Of a DNA stretch of 64,000 nucleotides, positions 27,793 to 35,990 are shown in pieces. A model generated the notes under the pieces. The model had not been told where the DNA came from. It did not search any database and saw only the letters and a list, made by a program, of their open reading frames with translations. Position 1 is the stretch's first letter, and each line of letters begins with the position of its first letter. This DNA comes from Actinomadura cremea (lineage in GTDB: Bacteria > Actinomycetota > Actinomycetes > Streptosporangiales > Streptosporangiaceae), in assembly GCF_014648495.1 (NCBI RefSeq), contig NZ_BMRF01000006.1:62001-126000 (forward strand), in the 5' to 3' direction. Made by a program: the position numbers and the translations under genes.

Positions 27793-28290
27793 TCAGCCGG
27801 CGGTCAGGCCCTCGAAGTAGGCGCGCTGCGCGGGGTAGTAGTCGTCGAAGTCCGGCTGCGGCGTGCCCGCGACCGACGCGGCGAGCCGGTCGAGGTAGTA
27901 CTCCCAGCCGGGGCCGGTCGACCGCACCTCGGTGTCGGGATCGAGATGGTGCAGGAAGGTCAGCGTCGTCACGCCGTCGGCCTCCTCGAGGCGGGCCTCC
28001 AGGTGCCAGCGGCCGTACTCGTCGACGGTCTCGACCTCCAGCCGGTGCGGGGGCTCGCAGGCGATGATCGTCAGGTCGGACTCCGGCCGCCCCTCCTCGT
28101 GGACGAGCGTCAGCCGGACGGTCGCGCCCGGACGGCCGTCGCCGCTCCAGTGCGCGAACCACCGGGCCGTCCGGTCGGGCTCGGTGATGCTCGCCCAGAC
28201 GTCATCGATCGCCGCCTTGAACGTGCGCGTCATCCGCAGGTCGGTGCCGGTCGCCGTGGCGATCAGCCGTCCGGTGGGCGTGGGCTTCAT
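27793..28290 (-). CDS. SRPBCC (AHSA1/START-like) domain protein
   Basis: 165 residues. The Bet v 1-like fold is shown by RTFKAAIDDVWASITEPDRTARWF at the start, a strand-rich middle (VRLTLVHEEG) and the final amphipathic helix (GWEYYLDRLAASVAG). The ATG overlaps the ArsR stop (ATGA). ArsR-SRPBCC pairs are common; the SRPBCC partner is thought to bind a hydrophobic ligand, but the ligand is unknown. Confidence 0.88.
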   Translation of the reverse strand: MKPTPTGRLIATATGTDLRMTRTFKAAIDDVWASITEPDRTARWFAHWSGDGRPGATVRLTLVHEEGRPESDLTIIACEPPHRLEVETVDEYGRWHLEARLEEADGVTTLTFLHHLDPDTEVRSTGPGWEYYLDRLAASVAGTPQPDFDDYYPAQRAYFEGLTAG

Positions 28291-28661
28291 CCCGCGCTCC
28301 TCTCGTTCGTGCGCCGCTCGTCCGTGCGCCGCTCGTCCGGTGCGCGCCGGTCGCGGCGCGTCCGGTGGACCTCGGTCTCCAACGCGTCGAGCCGCCCTTC
28401 CCACACGGGCCCCCGGACGGCGGCCAACCAGCCGTCGATCTCCCGCAGGGGCCCGTGGTCGGCCCGGTAGCGGCGTTCGCGCCCCGCCGGCTCGACCGTG
28501 ATCAGCCCCGCCTCGCGCAGCACCCGCAGGTGGCGGCTCACGGCCGGACGGCTGATCTCCGGGAACGCGGCGGCCAGCGCACCGGCCGTCCGCGGCCCGT
28601 CGCCGAGCAGCAGGACGATGCGCCGGCGCACCGGATCGGCCACGGCGTCGAAGACGTCCAT
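28287..28661 (-). CDS. ArsR-family transcriptional regulator
   Basis: 124 residues. Winged HTH of the ArsR/SmtB type: FDAVADPVRRRIVLLL, then ISRPAVSRHLRVLREAGLIT and the wing EPAGRERRYRAD. No clustered cysteines, so it is probably not a metal sensor. A repetitive Arg/Glu-rich tail (DERRTDERRTNER) ends the protein and overlaps the SRPBCC start by four bases, marking a two-gene operon. It probably represses its own promoter upstream of 28661. Confidence 0.88.
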   Translation of the reverse strand: MDVFDAVADPVRRRIVLLLGDGPRTAGALAAAFPEISRPAVSRHLRVLREAGLITVEPAGRERRYRADHGPLREIDGWLAAVRGPVWEGRLDALETEVHRTRRDRRAPDERRTDERRTNERSAG

Positions 28662-28805
28662 GGAGAATACGTAACCATCGTGTTACGCGTTTGTCCAGTC
28701 GAAGGCCCGAGGGGCCGACGCCGTCGTCCACCCCCGCGGGCGGTGGCGGGCCGGGAGAGCGTCGCCCGGCGGCCGGACTCGGAGAACGACCGGGGGAACC
28801 GACGG

Positions 28806-28836
28806 CGAAGGCCCCCGGGAATCCCGGGGGCCTTCG
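28806..28836. terminator. Strong hairpin terminator after moeZ
   Basis: A perfect 15-base stem (CGAAGGCCCCCGGGA with its complement) has a one-base nominal loop. It lies just past the moeZ stop and upstream of the ArsR operon. Confidence 0.8.
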
Positions 28837-28861
28837 TGTGCGCGTCGGTCGTTCGCGTGCG

Positions 28862-30043
28862 TCAGTAGGACGGGAGGCTGGGGTCGATCTGGTTGACCCA
28901 GGCCACCACGCCGCCGCCGACGTGGACGGCGTCGGCGAAGCCCGCGTTCTTCACCACGGCGAGCGCCTCGGCGGAGCGGACGCCCGACTTGCAGTGCAGG
29001 ACGATCTTCTTGTCCTGCGGGAGCCGCTCGAGGGCCGACCCGTTCAGGAAGTCGCCCTTCGGGATGAGGGTCGCGCCCGGGATCGAGACGATCTCGTACT
29101 CGTTGGGCTCCCGGACGTCGACGAGGAAGATCTCGTCGGCGCGGTCCTGCATGGCCTTGAGGTCGTGCACGGAGATCGTCGACTCCTTGGCGGCCTCGGT
29201 GGCCTCCTCGGAGACGGCGCCGCAGAAGGCCTCGTAGTCCTCGAGGAGCTCGGTCTGCGTCGGGTTCTTGCCGCAGAGCGGGCACTCGGGGTCCTTGCGG
29301 ACCTTGACCGAGCGGTACGTCATCTCCAGGGCGTCGTAGATCATCAGCCGGCCGACGATGGGCTCGCCGATGCCGGCCAGCAGCTTGATGGCCTCGTTGA
29401 CCTGGATGGAGCCGATGGACGAGCACAGGACGCCGAGCACGCCGCCCTCGGCGCACGACGGGACCATGCCGGGCGGCGGGGGCTCGGGGTACAGGCAGCG
29501 GTAGCACGGCCCGTGCTCGGCCCAGAAGACCGAGGCCTGGCCGTCGAAGCGGTAGATGGAGCCCCACACGTACGGCTTGCCGAGCAGGACGGCCGCGTCG
29601 TTCACCATGTAGCGGGTGGCGAAGTTGTCGGTGCCGTCCAGGATCAGGTCGTAGCCGCCGAAAATGTCCATGATGTTGTCGCGGTCGAGCGCGGTGTTGT
29701 GGACCACGACGTCGATCAGCGGGTTGATCTCACGGACGGTGTCGGCGGCGGACTCGACCTTCGGCTTGCCGAGGGACGACTGCCGGTGGATGATCTGCCG
29801 CTGCAGGTTGGACTCGTCGACGACGTCGAAGTCGATGACGCCGAGGGTGCCGACACCGGCGGCGGCCAGGTAGAGCAGGGCCGGGGAACCGAGGCCGCCC
29901 GCGCCCACGACCAGGACCTTTGCGTTCTTGAGTCGCTTCTGCCCGGTCATTCCGACGTCGGGGATGATCAGGTGCCGCGAGTAGCGGTTGACCTCGTCAC
30001 GGGTGAGCTCCGCTGCGGGCTCGACCAGAGGTGGCAACGACAC
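28862..30043 (-). CDS. moeZ: MoeZ: ThiF-type adenylyltransferase/rhodanese sulfurtransferase
   Basis: 393 residues from GTG 30043, which has AGGAG eight bases upstream. The N-terminal E1-like domain carries the ATP site VVGAGGLGS (45-53), RQIIHR and DGTDNF. Zinc cysteines occur as CYRC and CPLC. A C-terminal rhodanese domain (about 290-393) has catalytic Cys in LHCKSGVRS near residue 350. MoeZ adenylates and thiocarboxylates the C-termini of sulfur carriers such as MoaD and CysO, for molybdopterin and cysteine synthesis. Position next to the ATL and adnAB genes agrees with Rv3206c. Confidence 0.93.
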   Translation of the reverse strand: MSLPPLVEPAAELTRDEVNRYSRHLIIPDVGMTGQKRLKNAKVLVVGAGGLGSPALLYLAAAGVGTLGVIDFDVVDESNLQRQIIHRQSSLGKPKVESAADTVREINPLIDVVVHNTALDRDNIMDIFGGYDLILDGTDNFATRYMVNDAAVLLGKPYVWGSIYRFDGQASVFWAEHGPCYRCLYPEPPPPGMVPSCAEGGVLGVLCSSIGSIQVNEAIKLLAGIGEPIVGRLMIYDALEMTYRSVKVRKDPECPLCGKNPTQTELLEDYEAFCGAVSEEATEAAKESTISVHDLKAMQDRADEIFLVDVREPNEYEIVSIPGATLIPKGDFLNGSALERLPQDKKIVLHCKSGVRSAEALAVVKNAGFADAVHVGGGVVAWVNQIDPSLPSY

Positions 30044-30165
30044 GGTGGATGCTCCTGTGCTGACGCTCGGCTGTTCAAGGGGGGCGGGACATCGTCGTCC
30101 CCACTCGGCACAACCTTGCCATGACCGGCCGCATTCCCCGCCCTCACCCCGGCGAGAGGGGCGTA

Positions 30166-30999
30166 ATGCCGGAAGCGCAGCTAATCTTGGCTGTTGTGGC
30201 GTTCCTCCCCCAACCGCCTGCGCCGTTCCCACCCCCGGAACCCCCTCCGCGCGTCACCGTGCTCGGGCTGCGCGGACGTCAGTGGATGGTCGTCGCGATC
30301 GTCGTCGGCTGCTCCTACCTGCTCGCGTCCGTGGCGGCGCTGGGCGGGGTGTGGAACACCTACACGCGCGACCCGACGGACGCGGAACTGGAGATCGCGT
30401 CCCGGGCCGAGGTCGCGCGGCGGTGGCAGGCGTGGCCGGCGGAGCGCATCTTCCCCGACCGGATCCCGTACCGGGTCCACGAGCGCGGCACCGAGTACGC
30501 GACGCGGGCGGGCATCGTGCCCGACACCGACTGCGCGCAGGCCGTCGACGCCGCGCTGGTGACGACGCTGCGGCGGCACGGGTGCAGGGCGATCCTGCGC
30601 GCGACGTACGTGGGGGCGCTCAACGGGATCGTGACGACGGTCGGCGTCGTGGTCTTCCCGGACGCCTTCAAGGCGGACCGGGCGTACAAGGAACTGCCGG
30701 GCGGGAAGACGCCGGACGGGTCCGGCGGGGTCGAGCCCGCGCTGAAGGCGGCGGCGTTCCCGGGGACGGCCTCGGGACGGTTCACCGACGCGGCGCGGCA
30801 GGCCCGGGCGAGTGATCGCGGCGGCCCGTACGTGCTGCTGACGACGTCCGGGCACACCGACGGGCGCCCGGCGGCGGCCGTCGAGCGGGAACGGCCGGGG
30901 CACCCGTTCAACCTGGCGCCGCAGCTGGCGAACGCCCTGGAGGAGACGCTGTCGACGCCGTCGCTGCCGGACTGCTCCAAGCGCGAGTGGCAATGCTGA
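30166..30999 (+). CDS. Single-pass membrane protein of unknown function, paired with the subtilase
   Basis: 277 residues from ATG 30166 (GAGAGG upstream). After a Pro-rich N-terminus there is one membrane segment (WMVVAIVVGCSYLLASVAALGG, about 40-62) followed by an exported-type domain with two cysteines near DTDCAQAVDAAL and RRHGCRAIL, and two more at DCSKREWQC. The extracytoplasmic part is about 210 residues with no recognised family. Its end overlaps the mycosin-like protease gene by seven bases, so the two are co-translated and may interact at the cell surface. Confidence 0.75.
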   Translation: MPEAQLILAVVAFLPQPPAPFPPPEPPPRVTVLGLRGRQWMVVAIVVGCSYLLASVAALGGVWNTYTRDPTDAELEIASRAEVARRWQAWPAERIFPDRIPYRVHERGTEYATRAGIVPDTDCAQAVDAALVTTLRRHGCRAILRATYVGALNGIVTTVGVVVFPDAFKADRAYKELPGGKTPDGSGGVEPALKAAAFPGTASGRFTDAARQARASDRGGPYVLLTTSGHTDGRPAAAVERERPGHPFNLAPQLANALEETLSTPSLPDCSKREWQC

Positions 31000-32372
31000 G
31001 GCGGGCCGCGGCGGTGCTGACCGCGCTCGCGGTCGTGTGGCTGCCCGGGACGGCCCGCGCGGACGAGGTGCGGGACCGGCAGCGCCCGGTCCTGGACGTC
31101 CTCGGCGTGGACGAGGCGTGGAAGGTGACGCGCGGCGAGGGCGTGACGGTCGCCGTCGTCGACTCGGGCGTCGACCCGGAGCAGGCGGACCTGAAGGGCT
31201 CGGTCACCGTCGGACCCAACCTGATCGCGGAGTCGGACGCCGGGACGGAGCCGGAGCGGCTGCACGGCACCGGGATGGCGTCGCTGATCGCGGGGCACGG
31301 GCACGGGCCGGGCGGACGCGACGGGATCATCGGGATCGCGCCGAAGGCGCGCGTCCTGTCGGTCCGCGCGATCGCCGAGGAGGAGGACGCCGGGTACACG
31401 CGGTTCCGCCGTTCGAAGAAGGCGGAGGGGGCCGTCGCGGAGGGGATCCGCTACGCCGCCGACCACGGCGCGCACGTCATCAACCTGTCGCTCGGCCAGG
31501 AGGGCGAGCACCCGGCGGAGCGCCAGGCGATCGCCTACGCGATGTCGAAGGGCGTCGTGGTGGTGTCGGCGGTCGGCAACGACGGCGACGACGCGGACGT
31601 CCTGGACGGCGAGGGGTTCGCGCCGTACTCGTACCCGGCGTCGTATCCGGGCGTGATCGCGGTCGCGGCGTCGCGGCCCGGCGGCGCGCGCGCACCGTTC
31701 TCCAACAGCAACTACTCGGTGCTCGTGGCGGCGCCCGGCACGGAACTGCCGGTCGCGCTGCCGGGCGGACGGTACGTGCTGAGCAGCGGCACCAGCGACT
31801 CCAGCGCGATCGTGTCGGGCATCGCGGCGCTGATCAGGGCGGAGTACCCGCGGCTGCCGCCGGCGCTGGTCGCGCAGGCGATCGTCGACGGCACCCGGAA
31901 CGGGCCCGCGAAGACCTACGACGCCGAGATCGGCTTCGGCGTGGTGCACGCGGCGCGGTCGCTGTCGGCCGCGACGAAGCTGGTGCAGGAGCGGGCGAAG
32001 ACGACCGCGGGCAAGGAGCCGGGGCGGCGGTTCGGCGCGGCGGAGCCGGAGCCGGTGCGGGTCATCGAGCGTCCGGCCTGGTTCACGGGCGTCCTGGTCC
32101 TGGTCGTGGGCGGCGTCCTCGCGGGGACGGTCGCCGCGGTCTGGATCTCGGCCCTGTTCGCCCGCCGCCACCCGCGCGCCGGAGGCCCGCCCGTCCCCGG
32201 TCCGGGACCGGGCATGGGGCCGGGCATGGGGCCGGGCATGGGGCCGGGCATGGGGCCGGGCATGGGACCACCGGTCGCGGGGCCGCCGGGGCTGGGGCTG
32301 CCCGGACTCCGAACCGGCCCGAATCCCGCACCGGGGCCGTGGACGCCCGGCGGACGCGAGACGATCGGCTGA
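30993..32372 (+). CDS. Membrane-anchored subtilisin-like protease (mycosin-like, S8)
   Basis: 459 residues from ATG 30993 (GTG 30987 is possible). The signal peptide ends near GTARA (about 23). The catalytic triad is complete: D57 in VVDSG, H91 in HGTGMAS, S268 in GTSDSSA, with N196 in VGNDG for the oxyanion hole. A single membrane helix (about 354-376) anchors the C-terminus, followed by a cytosolic Pro/Gly tail with five GMGP repeats. The layout is that of MycP proteases of type VII secretion, but no ESX core genes are in the window. Its stop overlaps the next ATG (TGATG). Confidence 0.88.
   Translation: MLRRAAAVLTALAVVWLPGTARADEVRDRQRPVLDVLGVDEAWKVTRGEGVTVAVVDSGVDPEQADLKGSVTVGPNLIAESDAGTEPERLHGTGMASLIAGHGHGPGGRDGIIGIAPKARVLSVRAIAEEEDAGYTRFRRSKKAEGAVAEGIRYAADHGAHVINLSLGQEGEHPAERQAIAYAMSKGVVVVSAVGNDGDDADVLDGEGFAPYSYPASYPGVIAVAASRPGGARAPFSNSNYSVLVAAPGTELPVALPGGRYVLSSGTSDSSAIVSGIAALIRAEYPRLPPALVAQAIVDGTRNGPAKTYDAEIGFGVVHAARSLSAATKLVQERAKTTAGKEPGRRFGAAEPEPVRVIERPAWFTGVLVLVVGGVLAGTVAAVWISALFARRHPRAGGPPVPGPGPGMGPGMGPGMGPGMGPGMGPPVAGPPGLGLPGLRTGPNPAPGPWTPGGRETIG
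32211..32270 (+). repeat. 12-base tandem repeat inside the protease gene
   Basis: Five copies of GGCATGGGGCCG (the last degenerate) encode GMGP repeats in the C-terminal tail. Copy number is likely to vary between strains by slippage. Confidence 0.9.
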
Positions 32373-32680
32373 TGGAGCCAGACGAGTACTCCGAGGCCGT
32401 CCTGGACACGGTCGAGCGGATCCCGCCCGGCAGGGTGCTGGCGTACGGGGACATCGCCGAGCTGGTCGGGCGGGGCGGCCCCCGCCAGGTCGGCCGGGTG
32501 ATGTCGCTGTTCGGAGGCGGCGTGCCGTGGTGGCGCGTCATCCGGGCCGACGGCAGCGCGCCGCGCTGCAACGAGGTGCGGGCGCACGAGCACTGGCGGG
32601 CGGAGGGCACCCCGCTGCGTCCGGACGGGCGCCGCGTGGACATGGCCCGCGCCCGCTGGAACCCGGACGAACCCGCCTGA
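32372..32680 (+). CDS. Alkyltransferase-like protein (ATL, MGMT family)
   Basis: 102 residues. The MGMT fold is visible (ILDTVE-type start, RIPPGRVLAYGDIAELVG, GRVMSLFGGGVPWWRVIRADG). The active-site PCHR of true alkyltransferases is PWWR here, so it binds but does not repair O6-alkylguanine. ATL proteins hand such lesions to nucleotide excision repair. Start ATG overlaps the protease stop. It lies next to adnAB as Rv3204 does in M. tuberculosis. Confidence 0.88.
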   Translation: MEPDEYSEAVLDTVERIPPGRVLAYGDIAELVGRGGPRQVGRVMSLFGGGVPWWRVIRADGSAPRCNEVRAHEHWRAEGTPLRPDGRRVDMARARWNPDEPA

Positions 32681-32783
32681 ACCCATCCGGCCTCATTCAG
32701 TTCATCGCCTCACCCTGCACACTTCCGCGACATGGGTGCGTTGTGGTCCGATCATGCTCGTTGATCTGCTGCAATGAACTGTT

Positions 32784-35700
32784 GTGCCGCCTGCTTCCTA
32801 TCGTCTCGTGCGCCGCGCCGGTCCCGCGCGGGCCGTCGCGCCCGTCCTGGACGACCGGCAGCGGCGCGTGGTCGAGCACGCCGGGGGGCCGCTGCTGGTG
32901 CTGGCCGGGCCGGGCACCGGGAAGACGACGACGATCGTCGAGGCGGTCGTCGACCGGATCGAGAACCGGGGCGTGGACCCCGAGCGGGTGCTCGTCCTCA
33001 CGTTCAGCCGGAAGGCGGCCGGGGAGCTGCGGCAGCGGATCGCGGGACGGCTGCACCGCACGACGCGGACGCCGCTCGCGCTGACGTTCCACGGGTACGC
33101 GTACGCGCTGCTGCGGCGGGAGGCCGTCGACAACGAGGAGCCGTCGCCGCGGCTGCTGTCGGGCCCCGAGCAGCTGCTGGAGGTGCGGCGGCTGCTGGAG
33201 GGCGAACTGGCGGACGGCGCCCGCGAGTGGCCGGAGCGGCTGCGGGCGGCGCTCGCGACGCGGGGGTTCGCCGAGGAGCTGCGGGACTTCGTGCTGCGGG
33301 CCGTCGAGCGCGGTTACCTGCCCGACGACCTGGACGGCCTGGGCCGCATCCGGGGCCGGGACGACTGGCACGCCATCGCGGGGTTCATGGACCGGTACGA
33401 GGAGCGGTTCGCGCTCGACCCCGTCCCGACCTACGACTACGGCGAGCTGATCCAGATCGCGGCCGCGGCCCTCCTCGACGAGGAGGCGCGGATCCGCGAG
33501 CGGGACGCCTACGACGCCGTGTTCGTCGACGAGTACCAGGACTCCGACCCCGCGCAGGAGGCGCTGCTGCGGCACCTCGCGGGCGGTGGCCGCGACCTGG
33601 TGGCGGTCGGCGACCCCGACCAGTCGATCTACGGGTTCCGCGGCGCCGACGTCCGGGGGATCCTGGAGTTCCCCGAGCGGTTCCGGACGACGGCGGGGGA
33701 GCCCGCGCCGGTCGTGGCGCTGCGGAACTGCCGCCGCATGGGCCCGGAGATCCTGGAGGCGTCGCGCCGGATCGCGCGCCGGCTGCCCGCCGGGTCGTCG
33801 GTCGCCGCCGAGCACCGGGCGCTGGTCCCCCAGGAGGACGCCGAGGAGGGCGAGGTCCGGGCGGTGATCGCCGACTCGGAGTCGCAGGAGTCGGCGCTGG
33901 TCGCGGACGAGCTGCGCCGCGCGCACCTGCTCGACGGGGTGCCGTGGTCGCGGATGGCGGTGCTGGTGCGCAGCGCCGTCCGGCAGGTGCCGGTGCTGCG
34001 GCGGGCGCTCGCGCAGGCCGGGGTGCCGGTGGTCGTGGCGGGCGACGAGGTGCCGCTCGTGTCGGAGCCCGCGGTCCGTCCGTTCCTGGTGCTGCTGCGG
34101 GCCGCGCTGAAGAAGGACTACCTGGACGACGCCGTCGCCGAGGACCTGCTGACCGGCCCGCTCGGGGGCGCGGACGCACTCGGCATGCGTCGGCTAAAGC
34201 GCGCGCTGCGCGACCTGGAGGAGCTCTCGGGCGGGGACCGTCCGCTGGGGGACCTGCTCGTCGCGGCGGTGAACGACCCGCGGGAGGTGACGCTCGTCCA
34301 TGAGCGGGTGCGGGGCCCGGCGGAACGCGTGGCGCACCTGATCGAGACGGCGCGGCGGAGCGTCGCGGAGGGCGGCACCGCCGAGGACGTCCTGTGGGAC
34401 GTGTGGCGCGAGAGCGGGCGGGCCGACGTGCTGCTGGAGCAGAGCGTCCGGGGCGGGACGCGCGGGGCGGCCGCCGACCGCGACCTCGACGCCGTCGTCG
34501 CGCTGTTCGACCACGCGGCCCGGTTCGTCGACCGGCTGCCGCAGGCCGGGCCGGAGCTGTTCGTCGACAACATCGCCGCGCAGGAGATCGCCGGGGACAC
34601 GCTCGCCGAGCAGGCGCCGGAGGGCGAGGCCGTCCGGATCCTCACCGCGCACCGGTCGAAGGGCCTGGAGTGGGACGTCGTGGTCGTCGCGGGCGTGCAG
34701 GAGGGCCTCTGGCCGGACCTGCGGCTGCGCGGCTCGCTGCTGGGCGTCGAGGAGCTCGTCGAGCACCACGCGGGCTCGCAGCAGGACGGCCCGGCGGACG
34801 GCCCGGCCGTGGGCGCGTCGATGGCCGCGAAGATGCTCGACGAGGAACGCCGCCTCTTCTACGTCGCGGTGACGCGCGCGCGCAAGCGGCTGGTGGTGAC
34901 GGCCGTGGGCGGCGACGACGCGGAGGACCGGCCGTCCCGGTTCCTGAACGAGCTGCTGCCCGGCGCGATCGAGCAGTCGCAGCTCGACGAGAAGACCCGC
35001 TGGCTGTCGCTGGCGGCCCTGGTCGCCGACCTGCGCTCGGTCGTCGCCGACCCCGGACGGCCGGAACCGCTGCGGCGGGCCGCCGCCGGTCACCTCGCGC
35101 GCCTCGCGCGGGCGGGCGTGCGCGGCGCCCGTCCGGAGAACTGGTACGCGATCACCGCGCTGTCGGACCCGGGGCCCGCGTTCACCGACGAGGAGCAGAT
35201 CACGATCTCGCCGTCGCAGGTGGAGGCGTTCACGACCTGCGGGCTGCGGTGGCTGCTCGCCTCGGCCGTCGGCGCGCAGGAGGGCGGCCCGAACGAGTAC
35301 AGCACCATGGGCAAGGTGGTGCACGCGGTCGCCGAGATGGCGGGCGCGGACGACGGGATCGACGAGGTGCACGTCGCCGAGCGGCTCGACGACATCTGGA
35401 ACGACCTGGAGTTCCGCAGCTCGTGGTACTCCGACAAGCAGCGCGAGCAGGCCGCGGCGATGGTCGACAAGTTCCTGACCTGGCATCGCGACAACCCCAA
35501 CGAGGTCGTGGCGCTGGAGGAGTCGTTCAAGGTCGACCTCGGCCGGGTCGTCATCAAGGGCCGCATCGACCGCGCCGAACGGGACGAGCACGGACGGGCC
35601 GTGATCATCGACGTCAAGACGTCCACGACCGCCGTGCCGAAGGACGACCTGGCGCGGCACCCGCAGCTCGGCGTGTACCAGTACGCGGTGATGCTGGGCG

Positions 35701-35966
35701 CGTTCGAACGCCACGGGTTGATCGAGCCCGGCGGTGCGAAGCTCATCCAGGTGGGGAAGGCCGCGTTCGCTGCGCGCGCGCGGGAGCAGGAACAACCGCC
35801 CCCGGTCGACGACCCGGATCCCGAGTGGCCGAAGAAGCTCATCGAGGTCGTCGCGACCGGCATGGCCTCGGACGTCTTCCAGGCCCGCGCCAACGACAAG
35901 TGTCGGACGTGTCCCGTACGCTCCTGCTGCCCCGTCCACGACGAGGGCGGGCAGGTCGGTGACTAG
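32784..35966 (+). CDS. adnA: AdnA: helicase-nuclease subunit of AdnAB
   Basis: 1060 residues. The N-terminal UvrD-like motor has Walker A GPGTGKTT (42-49), DEYQDSD near 250 and the late motif VAVTRARKRL. The C-terminal RecB-type nuclease is marked by VIIDVKTS near 940 and by cysteines around CGLRWLL and CRTCPVRSCC that should hold an Fe-S cluster. AdnAB is the actinobacterial end-resecting motor-nuclease used before RecA- or NHEJ-type repair. The adnB gene follows after 24 bases. The exact start is uncertain; GTG 32784 gives the YRLVRR lead-in common in homologues. Confidence 0.93.
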   Translation: MPPASYRLVRRAGPARAVAPVLDDRQRRVVEHAGGPLLVLAGPGTGKTTTIVEAVVDRIENRGVDPERVLVLTFSRKAAGELRQRIAGRLHRTTRTPLALTFHGYAYALLRREAVDNEEPSPRLLSGPEQLLEVRRLLEGELADGAREWPERLRAALATRGFAEELRDFVLRAVERGYLPDDLDGLGRIRGRDDWHAIAGFMDRYEERFALDPVPTYDYGELIQIAAAALLDEEARIRERDAYDAVFVDEYQDSDPAQEALLRHLAGGGRDLVAVGDPDQSIYGFRGADVRGILEFPERFRTTAGEPAPVVALRNCRRMGPEILEASRRIARRLPAGSSVAAEHRALVPQEDAEEGEVRAVIADSESQESALVADELRRAHLLDGVPWSRMAVLVRSAVRQVPVLRRALAQAGVPVVVAGDEVPLVSEPAVRPFLVLLRAALKKDYLDDAVAEDLLTGPLGGADALGMRRLKRALRDLEELSGGDRPLGDLLVAAVNDPREVTLVHERVRGPAERVAHLIETARRSVAEGGTAEDVLWDVWRESGRADVLLEQSVRGGTRGAAADRDLDAVVALFDHAARFVDRLPQAGPELFVDNIAAQEIAGDTLAEQAPEGEAVRILTAHRSKGLEWDVVVVAGVQEGLWPDLRLRGSLLGVEELVEHHAGSQQDGPADGPAVGASMAAKMLDEERRLFYVAVTRARKRLVVTAVGGDDAEDRPSRFLNELLPGAIEQSQLDEKTRWLSLAALVADLRSVVADPGRPEPLRRAAAGHLARLARAGVRGARPENWYAITALSDPGPAFTDEEQITISPSQVEAFTTCGLRWLLASAVGAQEGGPNEYSTMGKVVHAVAEMAGADDGIDEVHVAERLDDIWNDLEFRSSWYSDKQREQAAAMVDKFLTWHRDNPNEVVALEESFKVDLGRVVIKGRIDRAERDEHGRAVIIDVKTSTTAVPKDDLARHPQLGVYQYAVMLGAFERHGLIEPGGAKLIQVGKAAFAARAREQEQPPPVDDPDPEWPKKLIEVVATGMASDVFQARANDKCRTCPVRSCCPVHDEGGQVGD

Positions 35967-35990
35967 GCGGGAGAACGCGGGGGGCCTTCG

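Noticed and set aside
24163-28470. Plus-strand frame of 1435 codons over the TetR/LysR/MFS region
   Set aside because: It crosses several convincing genes on both strands and consists largely of Arg/Pro/Gly shadows; only its part from 27166 carries real (degraded) gene sequence.
32211-32270. CRISPR-like repeat
   Set aside because: The repeats are contiguous 12-base units without spacers inside a coding frame (GMGP), so a simple tandem repeat.
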